From Triplophysa rosa (taxonomy: Eukaryota > Chordata > Actinopteri > Cypriniformes > Nemacheilidae), in NCBI RefSeq assembly GCF_024868665.1, contig NC_079913.1, positions 9,304,879-9,368,878 of the forward strand: a stretch of 64,000 bases of DNA, given 5' to 3'. The stretch's first letter is position 1. Every line of letters starts with the position of its first letter. A program made the position numbers and the translations under genes. This document shows, in pieces, positions 13,001-26,000 of this stretch. The notes under the pieces were generated by a model, which was given only the letters and a program-made list of their open reading frames with translations, was not told the origin of the DNA and made no database searches.

Positions 13001-15586
13001 TGTCTGACTTTGTGGCTGAGCCAAACCAGACAGTGATGGATGTGCAGAGGACAGACTCTATGACAGCTGAGTAAAACTGTTTTAATAGAGTTTGTGGTAG
13101 GTAGAACTTCTTCAGCTGATGTAAGAAGTACAACCTCTGCTGGGCTTTTTTAGCAATGGAGCCAATGTGATTGTCCCACTTCAGGTCCTGAGAGATGGTG
13201 GTGCCCAGGAACCTGAATGACTCCACTGCTGCCACAGTGCTGTTCATGATGGTGAGAGGGGGGAGTGCAGGGGGGTTTCTCCTGAAGTCCACAATCGTCT
13301 CCACTGTTTTAACTGTTCAGAAGTTCATCTCTTTTGAAACTGATTGTATGGGAAAAACATAAAACAGGAAAAACTAACAAAAACACTAAAACAACTGGAG
13401 AGCTCCACACCGAGGCAGCCATCTGCGGCGCCATCTTGGATGAAATACCAAGGGATTGGCGTTTAAGTGGCGGACCTGATCTGTGGGACCTGAAATGTTG
13501 GATATCAGTCTCATGTTAATACATGAGGTTTAATTCTTGTGCTTATTTTAAAACCATGCTTTCCTAAATATTAGTTCCAGTAACACAATCCATTCAAGTC
13601 TTAATTTTCCATAGTATATCAACATGTCATGACTTAAAGGTCCCATGTGTCATATTTTGGAGGATCTATTGACAGAAATGCAATATAATAGACATAGCTA
13701 TGTCTTCAGAGGTGTACAAAGACGTTACATAATGAAGCGTTATGTTTTTATTACCTTAGAATGAGCTATTTTTTAACATACACTGCGGGTGCCTTAACTG
13801 CACATGGAATTGGCCATGTTGTTTCTACAGTAGCCCTTAACGGACAAACTTCAATACAGAGCGCATTTCATAATTATGTTATCTCCTTTGTCAAAGAAGT
13901 GAAAAGGTGACGAGATTTTAGTTCCGTGTCAGCTACAGTCATGCTTCGAAAGGTTGGGTGGAGTGAGCGGTTGGTTGCAATTCGCGACCTTGCCGCTAGA
14001 TACCGCTAAATTTCATACACTAGACCTTTAACATTCCTTTAAAATAAAATGACAATTTCCAACCTCCTTGCTGGGATACCAACAGTCAGCCAATCCCTAG
14101 GCAAAGCAGAGTCCTCTGTAAGAAAGAGCCTGACCAACCATGTGTGAGATGAGCCATGGAACCATACACTGACCCCAGACGAGGGCCACAGGACACACAC
14201 ACACACACATCTCTTCAAGCACACAGGCACTGCAGATAAAAATTCTATGAAGAGACACATTCTGGCCTTAGAAGAATTCTATACTGGCGTAGAGCACATA
14301 TACATGCTCACCGTATCCACAAACACGAGCAGCAAGGTGACGGCAAGTGACACGGAAGCGCCATTCAATGACTGATACATATTTTGCAGCTACTTCAGTG
14401 GGAAAGACGAGGGTAGATCAGCCTCTGCTTTAAACCCAGATGTCAACATTTCTCCGGCAGTCCCTTACACACACACACACCCACAGAGGGAGTGGGGATG
14501 ACTCATTAAGCTGCTCTGACATAACTCCGCCCCCACCACATCCTCACGAGGGCTCCTAAAACGGCTGACACCAACATGCAGCTGGAAATAGCGAGCAATG
14601 GCGCAAAAAATAAGCCTCCATCTGGGCTCGGGAGGGGGGGTAAAAATTTAATGAATGAGCAAAAAATAAATTTGGCATGTGAGGTCACCTTTCAATGTCG
14701 TCAACATTTCCTTCAATTTTACCATTTACTTTTTTTTAATAAACAAATTATGGTGTAACGATAAACTTATTTGACAATATACGACGCATGATACTGGGTA
14801 CACGAGTACGACTGCATCACAGCATTTCAAACTAACTAAAAAAAATGTGATTGAAATAGGACGCAAATTAAATTCAAATTGAGAATTTCTTGAAATCGTA
14901 CAACTACAAAATAAAACACAGTATTTTTTTATATAGCTTTTATATAGGTTGAAGCAGGTAACATGTTGGCAGCTCAACCAATGGGATTAAACAGATCAAG
15001 GATAAATGTCTTAATTTTTTGTATTTTTTTGTGCAATATATCTATATATTGTTATAGGCGGTTTCAGCGGCAACAACATAAACAAACGTTCTGTGTCCCA
15101 AACTCAACTTCCAGTAGACATCAGCAAAGAATCGATGAGTGCCGAGTAGTTTTAATTTAATACAATTAATATACAATAAAATATTAATAAGATTTTATAT
15201 TAATATAAATTAAATGTCAAATAAATTGTTATATTATAACCCAGCACAGACCACAAGTTAACTTCGGGCCAGCGTGTGCATCCGATGAAACCGTCTATGA
15301 CACTGGTTATTGAGCAGATAAAAATTCTTACTGGTTTACAATGGCGAGTAATTGACAATTTGAATTTTGGGGTGAACTTTACCTCTAAGCTGGAATCATA
15401 GCATCACTATGTAATACGATAAAAAAGGTTGAGAATGGGGGGTCCCAACACAATACATGACAAGATAGGGTCATCTGGGGAGAGAGAGGAAGAGACTAGG
15501 CAGCAGCTGTCAGAGTTCATCTTTGTGCTGGTCAACACATCTGGCTCTGAATCCCCCCAAAGTCCTCAAGGCAGGCGACAGAGAGT

Positions 15587-15636
<50 letters not shown>

Positions 15637-18600
15637 CACACACACACACAGATCCTCAGGCTGGCCTGAGGTCAGGTTTGTCTCTTTGAGTTGAAGTGTT
15701 TGTACGACACAGCGAAGGGACAACAGTTTCATGCCCTGCATTGAACTGAGGACGAGAGAGTGTTTGAAAAGCAGAACACAAGAGGATGAGAGAAAAAAAC
15801 AGTTGGTAAAAAAAGGTAGAACTGCCACATCGTGACACCACTCGCAAAAAAATAAATGTGATAAAAGCCATGTCGTCCAACAAATAACAAGCTGCATTTT
15901 ACCAGTCACTTGGTGAGATTTCACTAAACCACAATCTTGTTCCGTATAATCCATATGCTATGAATTTCTATTCATATAATTTGTTATTATGGCACCAATC
16001 CACTAGAGAAAGCACTGACGGATATAATGGGTATGATTTTTTAGGCATTAGGAAAAAGCAAGATTAGAAAGAAAGATACACGAAAATGATCAAACAAAAC
16101 CAGCAGCATCAAGCTATAAGCTACCCGAGTATGAACTGTGTGGTTACATAACCATTTGACTGTATACAAAGTACAGAACAACTGTAAAGCCTCAAACGCC
16201 CTTAACTTTGTGTGCGTGTGTGTGCGGTTCGCCATTAGAGAACTATTTTGATGAACACAATCAAATGAGTAAATGGAAAAACATTTGCAGCCGTTTAAAG
16301 CACAGCTAAAGTACAGCTGCTGCGTGAACGTCTGCAGTATAAATTAATTACAAATCCAATTCTGTGTTGCTTTGCGCTAAACTACATGGCACATACAAGC
16401 CAAAATTGATTAGTTTGATGAAAAGATTAACAGCCATCTTGTTAGTTGTATAACACAATGTCAAGGTTAATGTAGCATCAGATTAGACAGAAAAATCAAG
16501 GTAACTGCCCCTTTTCGATTGTGATGAAGCGTCGGTTTAACAGATATTGGCACATTTGCTAACACTCATGCTACAAAATAAACATTACCAATAGCTCCAA
16601 CTCTCTTTTTTTTATTAGAATCCTGGGATCTCAATACACTATAATAACCACGTAAAATCCACTAGAAATAGATGTTACCTGATCTCCATTAGACCCCTTA
16701 GAACCAAGGAGACAGGAGAGATGTACTAATGAGGTTTAATCACTTGGCACGCATGCAATGTTTGAATTTCCCAGTTGACCTTAACACAAAGGGTGGTACG
16801 GAAGTACAGGGTTAGAGTTCGGATTTATCATGCCAGCATCATTACTGATGAGACCCCACATGCAAGGGCGGCACAACCTCTAGGACAGCAACGCTTTAAT
16901 ACAGGCACGACTCTGCAGTCTCCTCTCTCTCACCCTCATCAAAGTGTGCAGCTGAGCAGGAAAACATACTGCAAGAACATCTGGTGCAGAGATGCACTAC
17001 AGAAAACAGAGTATGTAAAGTGAACAGGAGGTGAAGGCTTCTATAAAGGAGGCACCTCCAACACATCAATACTTCCAAGACTTTAAACAGAAGCACGGAC
17101 TTGTAAAATAAAACCCCTGAGCTGTGAAATAAACTTCGATGATTAGAAATGCGTGCAATCAAACACTACAGAACAGTCACCAAGGTATTATTATAAGTAC
17201 ATCAGCCCCTATCTGATTAACGTTCTGCAGCATGAAGACAGCAATGAAAAAATAGATCTGTACATTTTTGAAGCACACCAGAGTGGTGCTTGCCCATGCA
17301 AAACTCGCCGCCAAGATGCTGGGGTTTTGTGGCCGGTTGCCAGGGCATTGCTATAAAGTTGCTAAGGCTGTTGACTGTTGCTATCCGGTCGCAATGTTGT
17401 TTTGGGTTTTCTGGGTTGTTAAGTAGTTCAACGGAAGAGCCCACTCTCAAGTCTGATATTCTAGTGCCTAGATATGGCTCAGGTCCCTCCTTTCATGCAC
17501 ATCTATGGGATTTTCAATCGTTTCATCATCCGTCAGGGAAAATTTAAGCAATAGCAAAACTCTTCTCATCGAGGCTCAAAATGTGAAAAACCAATCCAGT
17601 CTTGACCACTTGCGATAGAAAACGAATTTAAACAAAGTTTGATTCTTAATAGTATTGGTGATACTTACATTTAAAGGGGTCCTATTTTGCCAATTTATAA
17701 GTCTTCATTATGTTTATGGTGTGCTAAACAATAAGTGTTCATGTTTCGGTTTTCAAAAAATGCTTTATATAATACATATTTCACCTGTATTTTACACAGT
17801 CATCTCGATTCTCAGAAAACAGTCTGTTGAGCTCCTTGTTCTATGAAGTCCTTCCTCCCTAAACGCTCTGATTGGTCGAGCTGAGCCAGTCTTTTGTGAT
17901 TGGTCTACCGCTCAGAGCGTGTATTGAGATGTCCCGCCCATTACCCTATCCGTGTTCCAGGGGCCAGGGTGGATGTAAATTTTGGGATTCATGATGTCAC
18001 TAACCCAGGAAAAAGTTTGTTGTAGTCCCAACGAGCCTTCAATGTAGTCTATAAAAAGTGATTTCTGAGAACTTTGAGCATTGCAAATTGTCAGATCTTG
18101 TTTATGCCATCCCCTTTAAAGGAATGGTTCACCTAAAATTTACCTTCATCTCAATGTCAAAGAGCCCCAATCAACCTTAAATCACCCTACATGACTTATT
18201 TTTTTCAGTCAAACACAAAGATTTTGCATAATAATATACATCAGTCATGTTCATCTACAGGTCCCTTAGATCCCTTAGATCTAAAAAGCGCATGAAATGA
18301 ATCCAAACAACTTCTTGCTTGTCATTCGACAACTAGTCTCGAGAGAGCCAATGAGATTTGAAGTTGACATGTCACTAAATTTGCATATCACTCTTGTGAG
18401 TTTCATTTTCACTAAACAAGCTCAAAATATGATTTGTTTTCCTTCCTTGTTTAGCGAAACAAAATTTGGCGAACATTTATTAATCCACTCTTGTCAGCTG
18501 GATTACTTTTATTATGGATGTACAGTATGTGCTTTTTGGATAAGTTTCAATAAATTGGGACCTATGCGTGGACATAGTGACATTTTTTTTATAAATCTGA

Positions 18601-20063
18601 AGAAACAATGAAAAGATGGTCAGTATTATAAAAGTTTTCAATAGGAACTATTCCTTCTACATCACTAACTGCTTGATGGAAAGCCTGTGCTATTTGATAT
18701 TACTTGAAAGTAAAAGCATAAACAGAACTTTTAAATATTGAAAAAGATAACATTCAATATTCTTGAATACCACAAACTATCCAACGATTTGTCTTTTTTT
18801 GTCTACATCACACTAACATAATGTTTCCCAACACTAAGCTTCTAGGTTTATCTTTGGATAGTAAACTGGTCAAAGAAAAAAGCGACTTATTTTTAAAAGC
18901 ATTCTGGTTCACCTCATACTTTAGTATGATGTACAAGATCGAAATACATCCGTAATCTTTATTGTTTTGTAATCAGCTCTGATCTGATTAAATCTATCTT
19001 AGCTGGCAGGCTGGAAACGCGCTCTGATCCAAAAGCTCACAGCAGACCGTATCCATAGCTACAGAAATACAGCTCCGCATTCCAGAACTCTGTTTACATG
19101 TGCATGACAAATAACGTCTCTCTGAAACACATCCTTTAAGAATAATAACAAACTTAATTATAAATCAGACATATTTGGGCGCCTGAACCATCAAAACCCA
19201 TTAAAAGCTAAAAGAATGAGAACATTAGCTATATTGTGCTGCAGAAATGTGCGTGCAAATGCGGAGCACTTATTTCAAGTCCTCCTTAATAAACAACGTG
19301 TAATTTGTTCAATCTATGCCAACATAAACTCGCTTTGCGTTGTGCCGATTCATCGTGTCTTATTACAGGAGGTCAGAACGAAGTGACTAATAGCAGCAAG
19401 ATGTTTCCACACTGGTTTTAACTGCCTTCATTATAAAATGCATTAAACCACTCTCAGACACGCTTAGTCCACACAAGCCACCAATTCCTTATTAGCTCGT
19501 ATTAGAGTGAATCAAAACAGACTGCAAAAATGCATGTGCGCATATGCAACCCCAGAAATGGATGCTTTCGTATTAATTTGTTAACATGTAGCAGGAATTG
19601 CACTGGCTCGAGTAGACGTGTATGACATTAACAGATCAGGAAGAGAGACTCAGCGAGAGCGTGTGCTCATTATCAGAGTAAATCTATAGGGCTTTTGGCT
19701 GCAGTGCAGCACTGGCGTGTCAAAAGCCAACATGGTTCTGACTCTCCATCCCCCCCTGGTGTTTAGCAAAGGTAGCGCTTTGAGAACAGAGTGAAAGATG
19801 CATGAAGGCAGGAGATCAGCCTCTTAAGAGACTGAGATGAGAGAGAAAAACCTTCACATCAGCACTTTGAAAACCGAGTATGTGACAGCGGCACCCTGCG
19901 GATTCCGTAATGGCCTTAGCGACGGTGTATCCAAGGACGGACGTGCATTAACTCGTACCTCGGCTTCGAGTCTCGGGGGCCTGATGCTGGACAGGTGGAT
20001 GGTCTTGTACTCCCCAGAGTTCAGCTTCACCACGATGGCATCTGCATTCACGACCTGCATCAC
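1009..20063 (-). CDS. snd1: snd1 exons 10-12: first part of the third SN repeat
   Basis: Exons 19959-20063 (codons 346-380), 6668-6769 (381-414) and 1009-1115 (415-450). They encode [40 protein letters not shown] and [20 protein letters not shown]...CATVTIGG. Exon 12 ends AT before GTGAGTAC, so the next codon is completed by an exon outside the window. Introns 10 (13.2 kb) and 11 (5.6 kb) are very long and hold much of the window's mobile DNA. Confidence 0.95.
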
Positions 20064-23000
20064 CTGTATGGAAGAGGACACAAAGAAAAATCAATAATAG
20101 AGCAAAGGATGTGCGGTTAGACGATGTAATAATAAACCACTTAGACCACCACATGCTGCTGTTAATTTCGCGTTTCTTAACCGAGAAATACTTGAAAGTT
20201 ACGTCATTGTATTATTTGTTGCCACTCATTTAATGTCATTGATAAAGGTATTGCGACAACATGGGTCTGCGATTTTCAGAAGGAAATGATGAAAAATAGG
20301 AAATTAAATTGTTGAGCAAGTTTGCTAGTGAGGTCAACCAGTTTTTTGCATTATTTTTCAGCTTTATTCGTCAGCAACGACATTTCACGGGGGATGTTAG
20401 CGTGTTTAAACTCTCTGAGAAGATGAGGCGTTCTGTAATCATCCTGTTTAAAGCACCACCGCTGCAGCCATCAAAGCAGCACTTTCTACCAAATTCACTG
20501 CCTTCAATAAATTTCAAGACAATTACTGTTGGACTTCAAAACGGCCTGCTGTGAGCAATGTTCCCGCTATTAAGAATAATCTTTAAGTTCTCATTTTTTT
20601 AGGTTTTGTGCATAAAAGGTTATAGTTGCTTAAACAATAGACCGAAGAGGGATTTTAATAAAGGGCTGCATTTGTATCACTAACAAGTCTAATCATACAT
20701 CACCAAAGTGACAGGTCACCTAAAAATCAATTCAGTCATAATTTATTCACCCTCATGTCATTCAAAATCTGTGGAACACAAAAGAAGATATTTGAGAATT
20801 AAAATATATTTTTTGTGTGTTTTCCAGAATAATGAAAGTCCTACAGGTTTGGAATTGACATGATGGTGAGTAAACGATGACAGAAATTTCATTTTCAGGT
20901 AAACTATCCCAAACATACAACAAATATAACAAATGAACTAGTCTAACCCTACATGAAATCCTCAATATCAAACAGTCACTAGGCTGTACAGACAACTAAT
21001 TGATAGGTAGAATTTGAAAATATGTGATTTCACGTTTTTTTTCTTGAATATTGAGGAGTGATGTAAAGACAGTGAGCGAGTAGGTGCTAGCAAGCGAGAG
21101 TCATCTATGACCGAGTCACCACTACACTTGGACTACGGAAGAGACTCGCTCGTTGCCAGAGAAACGTTACTGTACCCTGCTTCAAGCCTTCTATGGTACA
21201 AAGAGAACGCTACAAACAAAACACTTCTCCCACTCACTGCTCGTGAACGAACATCTCTCCTCTCACCGATTCTCTCATCCTACCGCCATTACCTCACCAT
21301 TTCACTCACATTAGACTATGAAAACAAACCGCAGGCGACACAAAGGCGCTGAGATATGGAGAAGGAGCCCAACTTTATGTTTAAAGGTGAAGAAACAGAA
21401 AAAAGCTTAATTGTGGGACTTAGAAATGCGTCAGTGCATTTGTTTAGCAACAGAGATATTAGACATGAAAATCATAAAGGGTCAAAATATTGCATGTCAA
21501 CAAGCACAGTAAGGAGAAAAAAAAGTTTTTCAATATATTGTGAACACGAACAGTACCTTCCCGTGCAAAAGTCTCATAATTGGTTAGTTACCTTCCCCCC
21601 TGATGTTCAAAATAATGTCTATGAATATCATACCCGGCATCATTTTATATGACCATCAACTCCGGCTTATTTAATGAAGTGTCAGTGATGTGGAACATGA
21701 CAAGCGTTTGTGCAGGTTTGGGTAATGGATCAGATATAATTAGACCTGAACATGCAGAGAAACGCTTCAAAAACATACGTTATCAGATCTAAGCAAATGA
21801 AGACGAAATTACCATCTTCAGAGGGGCGAGATGATGAAGATACGGTGATATGGGGAGGAATTGTGGCACAGATTGACAGACCGGCTTTTAAACGAACCAT
21901 CGGGGTGGAAATTAAACAGATTTTTTACAAAAACACCTGCTTGATTGGTCTGCAGAGTTACGGCAGAACCTCTCGCTCTTTGCGAGTCAGTTCATAAATG
22001 CGCTCGGTCCCAAATCAAAAAGATGTCCAAGTAAAGATGCAGCTTATTTTCTCTGAAACGGGAGGTATGAGGCACATTTTGCAGTTTCATTAGCAGTCAC
22101 ACATGCAGGGCACTTCACCGCAAACTGCCAACAGGGATCTACAGCCCAGATCCATGACTCACTCGGTTACTGCAGCCCACGAAATACTGCAGGGAATCAC
22201 TGCCACCTACAGGCCAGGATTGGAACGGCAACAACAGCACACTAGCACCAACAAGATCCAAAAAATAAAAAGGCTGCACATTTTATAATGTTGTTAATAT
22301 TTCTATTTATACATCTACAATTCTTACATGCACTTTTACGTACACCTTGTATGCTATGAATCTAAAATGGTTACGTTATTGTAATCTAATGCAGTCTTTG
22401 TATTGAGTGATTACCATATATATATGTATATATACATATATATATATTAGGGTTGGGCGATGTCTACCAAATTGGCATCGGACGATGCCTACAGTGAAAC
22501 ATCGTGATGGACGATGACATCGGGGGCGGGGCGAGGTTATATTATGGCCATCTGCCAAAACATTAAAAACAATTATATCAGGGCTCTAGACTGCCACCAA
22601 ATCGCATTTTGCGGCCAGTTTTCAAAACAGCGTACTTTTCAACAAGTATTTGCGGATGTACGACCTGCACATTTTCACACAATTTCTTCCAGTTGTTATT
22701 TCACGTGGAAAGACGAGTAGATCTTGAGCCCACCCATGTAGGCTGTGTGTGTGCGTGCGTGCGTGCGTGTCGCAGTTTTTTTTCGCAGTACCCAAATCAT
22801 ACTCGACCGACTGTACGCGTACGGGATGTGTGGACGACCGCGTAACCTCCTGATGACGAAAATTACGTCATGCAGGGGAATCACGATGCCAGCCCAACAT
22901 CGTGATGGCTAGTGTCAGCCATCGGCGATGGACGGTGTCATCGTCTATCGGCCCAAGCCTAATATATATATGGCATATTTCTGCTAGTTACATAGTATCC

Positions 23001-26000
23001 CATGCTGTCAATGACTAATAATGTTATGCTAATAATATTATTAAAATGTGAGAAAACGTGACGCAATTAACATAGATATGTACAAAAACCAATGTAACAC
23101 CATTGTAATTACATTGCATTACCACTAATCGTTCAGATTTACTGTCTAATTGACCTTACCTTAAACCTAAATTACTACTTTGCACTTACACGTGTGCAAA
23201 TGTCGACGTAGCTGAAAGTCAACAAATATTTTATCGCTGTTATTCTCTCAATTATCTGGCTGGCGCCTTGAAAAAAAAAGACAGAAAAGGCGACAACATT
23301 CAGATAACTAATGTTGCTATCGGAAATGATTCACGACAAAGTCGTCCAGCATACATCTGAAAAGACAGCAAATGCATCAAACAAATTAAAACAGCCAGAT
23401 CTGTGTGGCAGGCCACAGAAACAGCTTACAAATACCCGCCATTCTGCATTTGTCAGTCGCTTTTTCGCCGGTGCACACACTTAAACACACACACACAGAC
23501 GCACAATTTCAAAGTATATCTTCTTTCACTTCGGGCTCACGGAGATCTGAGGCAAGCTAAAGCTCATATAAATGTTTTATTCCTCACTTCTGGTATTTTC
23601 TGACTCAGGGAAAACATACTTTGTGTCTGCGGATTTTTAAACTAATTCAGTAAGCAGATTGCAGTGCGACACCTTTACATAACCAAAGGCCGAGCATGAA
23701 TATTTTAAAGGTCGTGAAGTTCGGCGAAACAGCCTTATATTAAGGGGAACGGAGAAACTTTATGCACAAAAACACTCACGGCTGACTTAAAAATGTGCGG
23801 GCAGTGTCACCTTATCAATAAAGACTGTGCGGCACTAGTTTCAAAAACTACAAACTATACTTGTGCGACATTAAACAGGAGATTAGAATGTGCTAACATC
23901 AGCTGCAGTACAGACACTTCTAAGCAATGCAGCACATAATTCTAAATGCCATGCGAAAGATACCAGAAAAACTGTTCTTGCAACCTACAATATTACAGTA
24001 ACTAATAAATAGAAGCTAAAATTTACCATTAAAAAATAAATGATGTCAAAATAATTCATATAAAACATTTAAATGAAAATGCATCTGTAACTTGCCTGTG
24101 TCATCATAATATTTTATGCCATTGCTTACATAATTGATATTAAATGATGTAAGCACACCCGTTTAAAGAACAAGGTCTTTTGATTTTTTAAGAATATTTA
24201 GACAATGAAATTAGAATGTAAATGTTAATTGGACTGTAAATTAATATTCAATATAAATAAAACATTAATTAAATACACACGATTGGTTGATTTGCATTAT
24301 GAGCGTGTGCGTGAGTCTGACAGAGATAGTCAATACAGAGCTAACAGAGACTGAGCCATGGGCTAAAATGTTTACATCATTCAATTTAATGTAAACAATG
24401 ATATATGTTCATATAATGCATCACCACAAATGACAGACGTCGCGTTTATATTTTGCTTGAGAAGTCGATAAATTGACTAGTGTGAGCCCTTGGTTTGGGT
24501 AAAAAGAGAAAGTTGTGACCAACCCATTTATTTTTTATATTACATAATCATTTTTATTTTACTTTTTACCATTATTACTAATTAAGTATAACATGACAAT
24601 TTATTCAACAAACTAAATCTTTCCTCCTGCATTCCGGGCCAGGGATGCAAAAGCCAAGCTTCAGCCGTAAGTTACCAAGGGAGCTTTGAAGGCAGCAGCC
24701 GAACAGAACCGCTGAGACGGCCCAAGGCTGAGTTTACAGAGTATGCAAAACGAAATGAAACACCTGAGACCCGAAAGCCCTGCCTCGCTGACAGACACAA
24801 TACAGAACAAGGCGTCAGGGAGACGAGCACGTCAACCGCAGTCAGCACTTTAAAAAGGCTGCCGCGCTCAAGTATTCTTCAGAACAAGGTGGGATAAAGG
24901 AGTCTGAGAAGATGAAGTGGAGAAAAGGTCATTTCTTATGTTGGGACTCTAGTGAAATGTCATCCTTTGCTGGCGTGGAAGCGTCGACCAAATTCGTCCG
25001 TCCGTCATTGTTTTATTGTCAGTTCTGAGCGAAACAAACCTAAGCTGGCGGTCCTGAAGTCTGATATAAAATCAACAGGTTTCAGCGACCTTCTGAAAAG
25101 GGACCTTTTCGTCTTTGATTTCGTTCAACGCTGAACAGAAACTCTTCATAAAGACCAAAAACTCACCTTGGCTACAAACTGTCTTTCCTTCTGGTCCAAA
25201 TTAGCTGTCGGAGCAACATAGTTCTTCCAGATTCTCACTTTACGCTCTTTCGCTGACCTGCAGGGTTTAACAGAGATTAAGAAAGTATTTCAATAGAATA
25301 CATCCACTAAAATACTCCATAAAAATACTGACTCAAAAGGCGCACGTGCACTTAATTGGATTAAACACACAACCTCATACACTCCCATCATATTTCACTG
25401 TGACAGGGCCTAAAGCTTGGCTTAGTTAGCAGGTGGGTATCAGGGAAGGTGTACTTCAATGGCAGCATGATGATAAGTTGCCGCATTTGCCAAACTATTC
25501 TGCTGATACAGAGTTCGAGCAGACGGAGGAATTTAATAAGCTCTTGAGTCTGATGAAGCAGCTCAGATAGAAAGCGTGTTTTGAAATACACAGAGGCCAT
25601 TAGCAAACAGGACGCTGGGGGTGACGGGCATCCAAATGTGATGTACTGACCGTTCAGCCGCTCTGAGTTTCTCGGCACCCTGGGAGTACACGGCGATGGA
25701 CCAGTCCACACAACGCGCAAAGCCCTCCTTCAAAAGCAGCTCTGTGATGTTTCCGTTCTGTAATGGACATACACACATAAAAAGAGTGACAACATGAGAT
25801 GCTGTACAGATGTGACAGAAGTATATTCAAAAGGTAAAAAATTACATTTTACCATGTTAACTACCAAGCAAAACATTTTACAAGCGCACTACATGAAAAA
25901 ACTCGCCGATCCCAATAATCGACTAGACAAGTAGACGTCCACTGTGACTCATCCTTCCCAACAAACGAACAGACAAAATGTTAAATGAATGTGGTATCCC

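Larger units (their letters stand above)
10505..13440 (-). mobile_element. 5'-truncated non-LTR retrotransposon (Rex1/L2-type), broken by a SINE and a Tc1-like element
   Basis: The minus-strand open frame at 12753-13304 (183 residues) is the C-terminal part of a LINE reverse transcriptase. It has the FRFLGTTIS block, [37 protein letters not shown] and [18 protein letters not shown], all typical of Rex1/L2-like fish elements. The upstream RT core (the YADD box) is absent, so the copy is 5'-truncated and dead. Its 3' UTR runs on at 12598-12752 and 10827-11028 and ends near 10505-10558 with AGAGCTTTATTGCCAAGTAT, a common teleost LINE-associated tail. Two later insertions (10559-10826 and 11030-12596) split it. 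The clade assignment is from motif memory only. Confidence 0.75.
6770..19958. other. snd1 intron 10 (13.2 kb)
   Basis: Largest intron in the window. Contents are listed separately: a foldback remnant (8434-8540), a nested LINE/SINE/Tc1 block (10505-13440), two TTAA-flanked MITEs (13638-14027 and 17675-18115), a GA/CA microsatellite (15590-15651), a dispersed repeat (17270-17430) and a half foldback (18116-18260). The longest open stretch outside these, minus strand 7771-8280, has no recognisable domain. 8541-10504, 14035-15589, 15652-17269 and 18261-19958 show nothing further I can name. Confidence 0.6.
20064..25166. other. snd1 intron 9
   Basis: 5.1 kb without exons. It holds a degenerate foldback element (20710-20911) and a hAT-like MITE (22448-22961). 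The remainder is AT-rich, and no gene, tRNA or further repeat is recognised. Confidence 0.6.

Noticed and set aside
15429..15954. Frames rich in RERERE / SLSLSL
   Set aside because: Products of the GA microsatellite.
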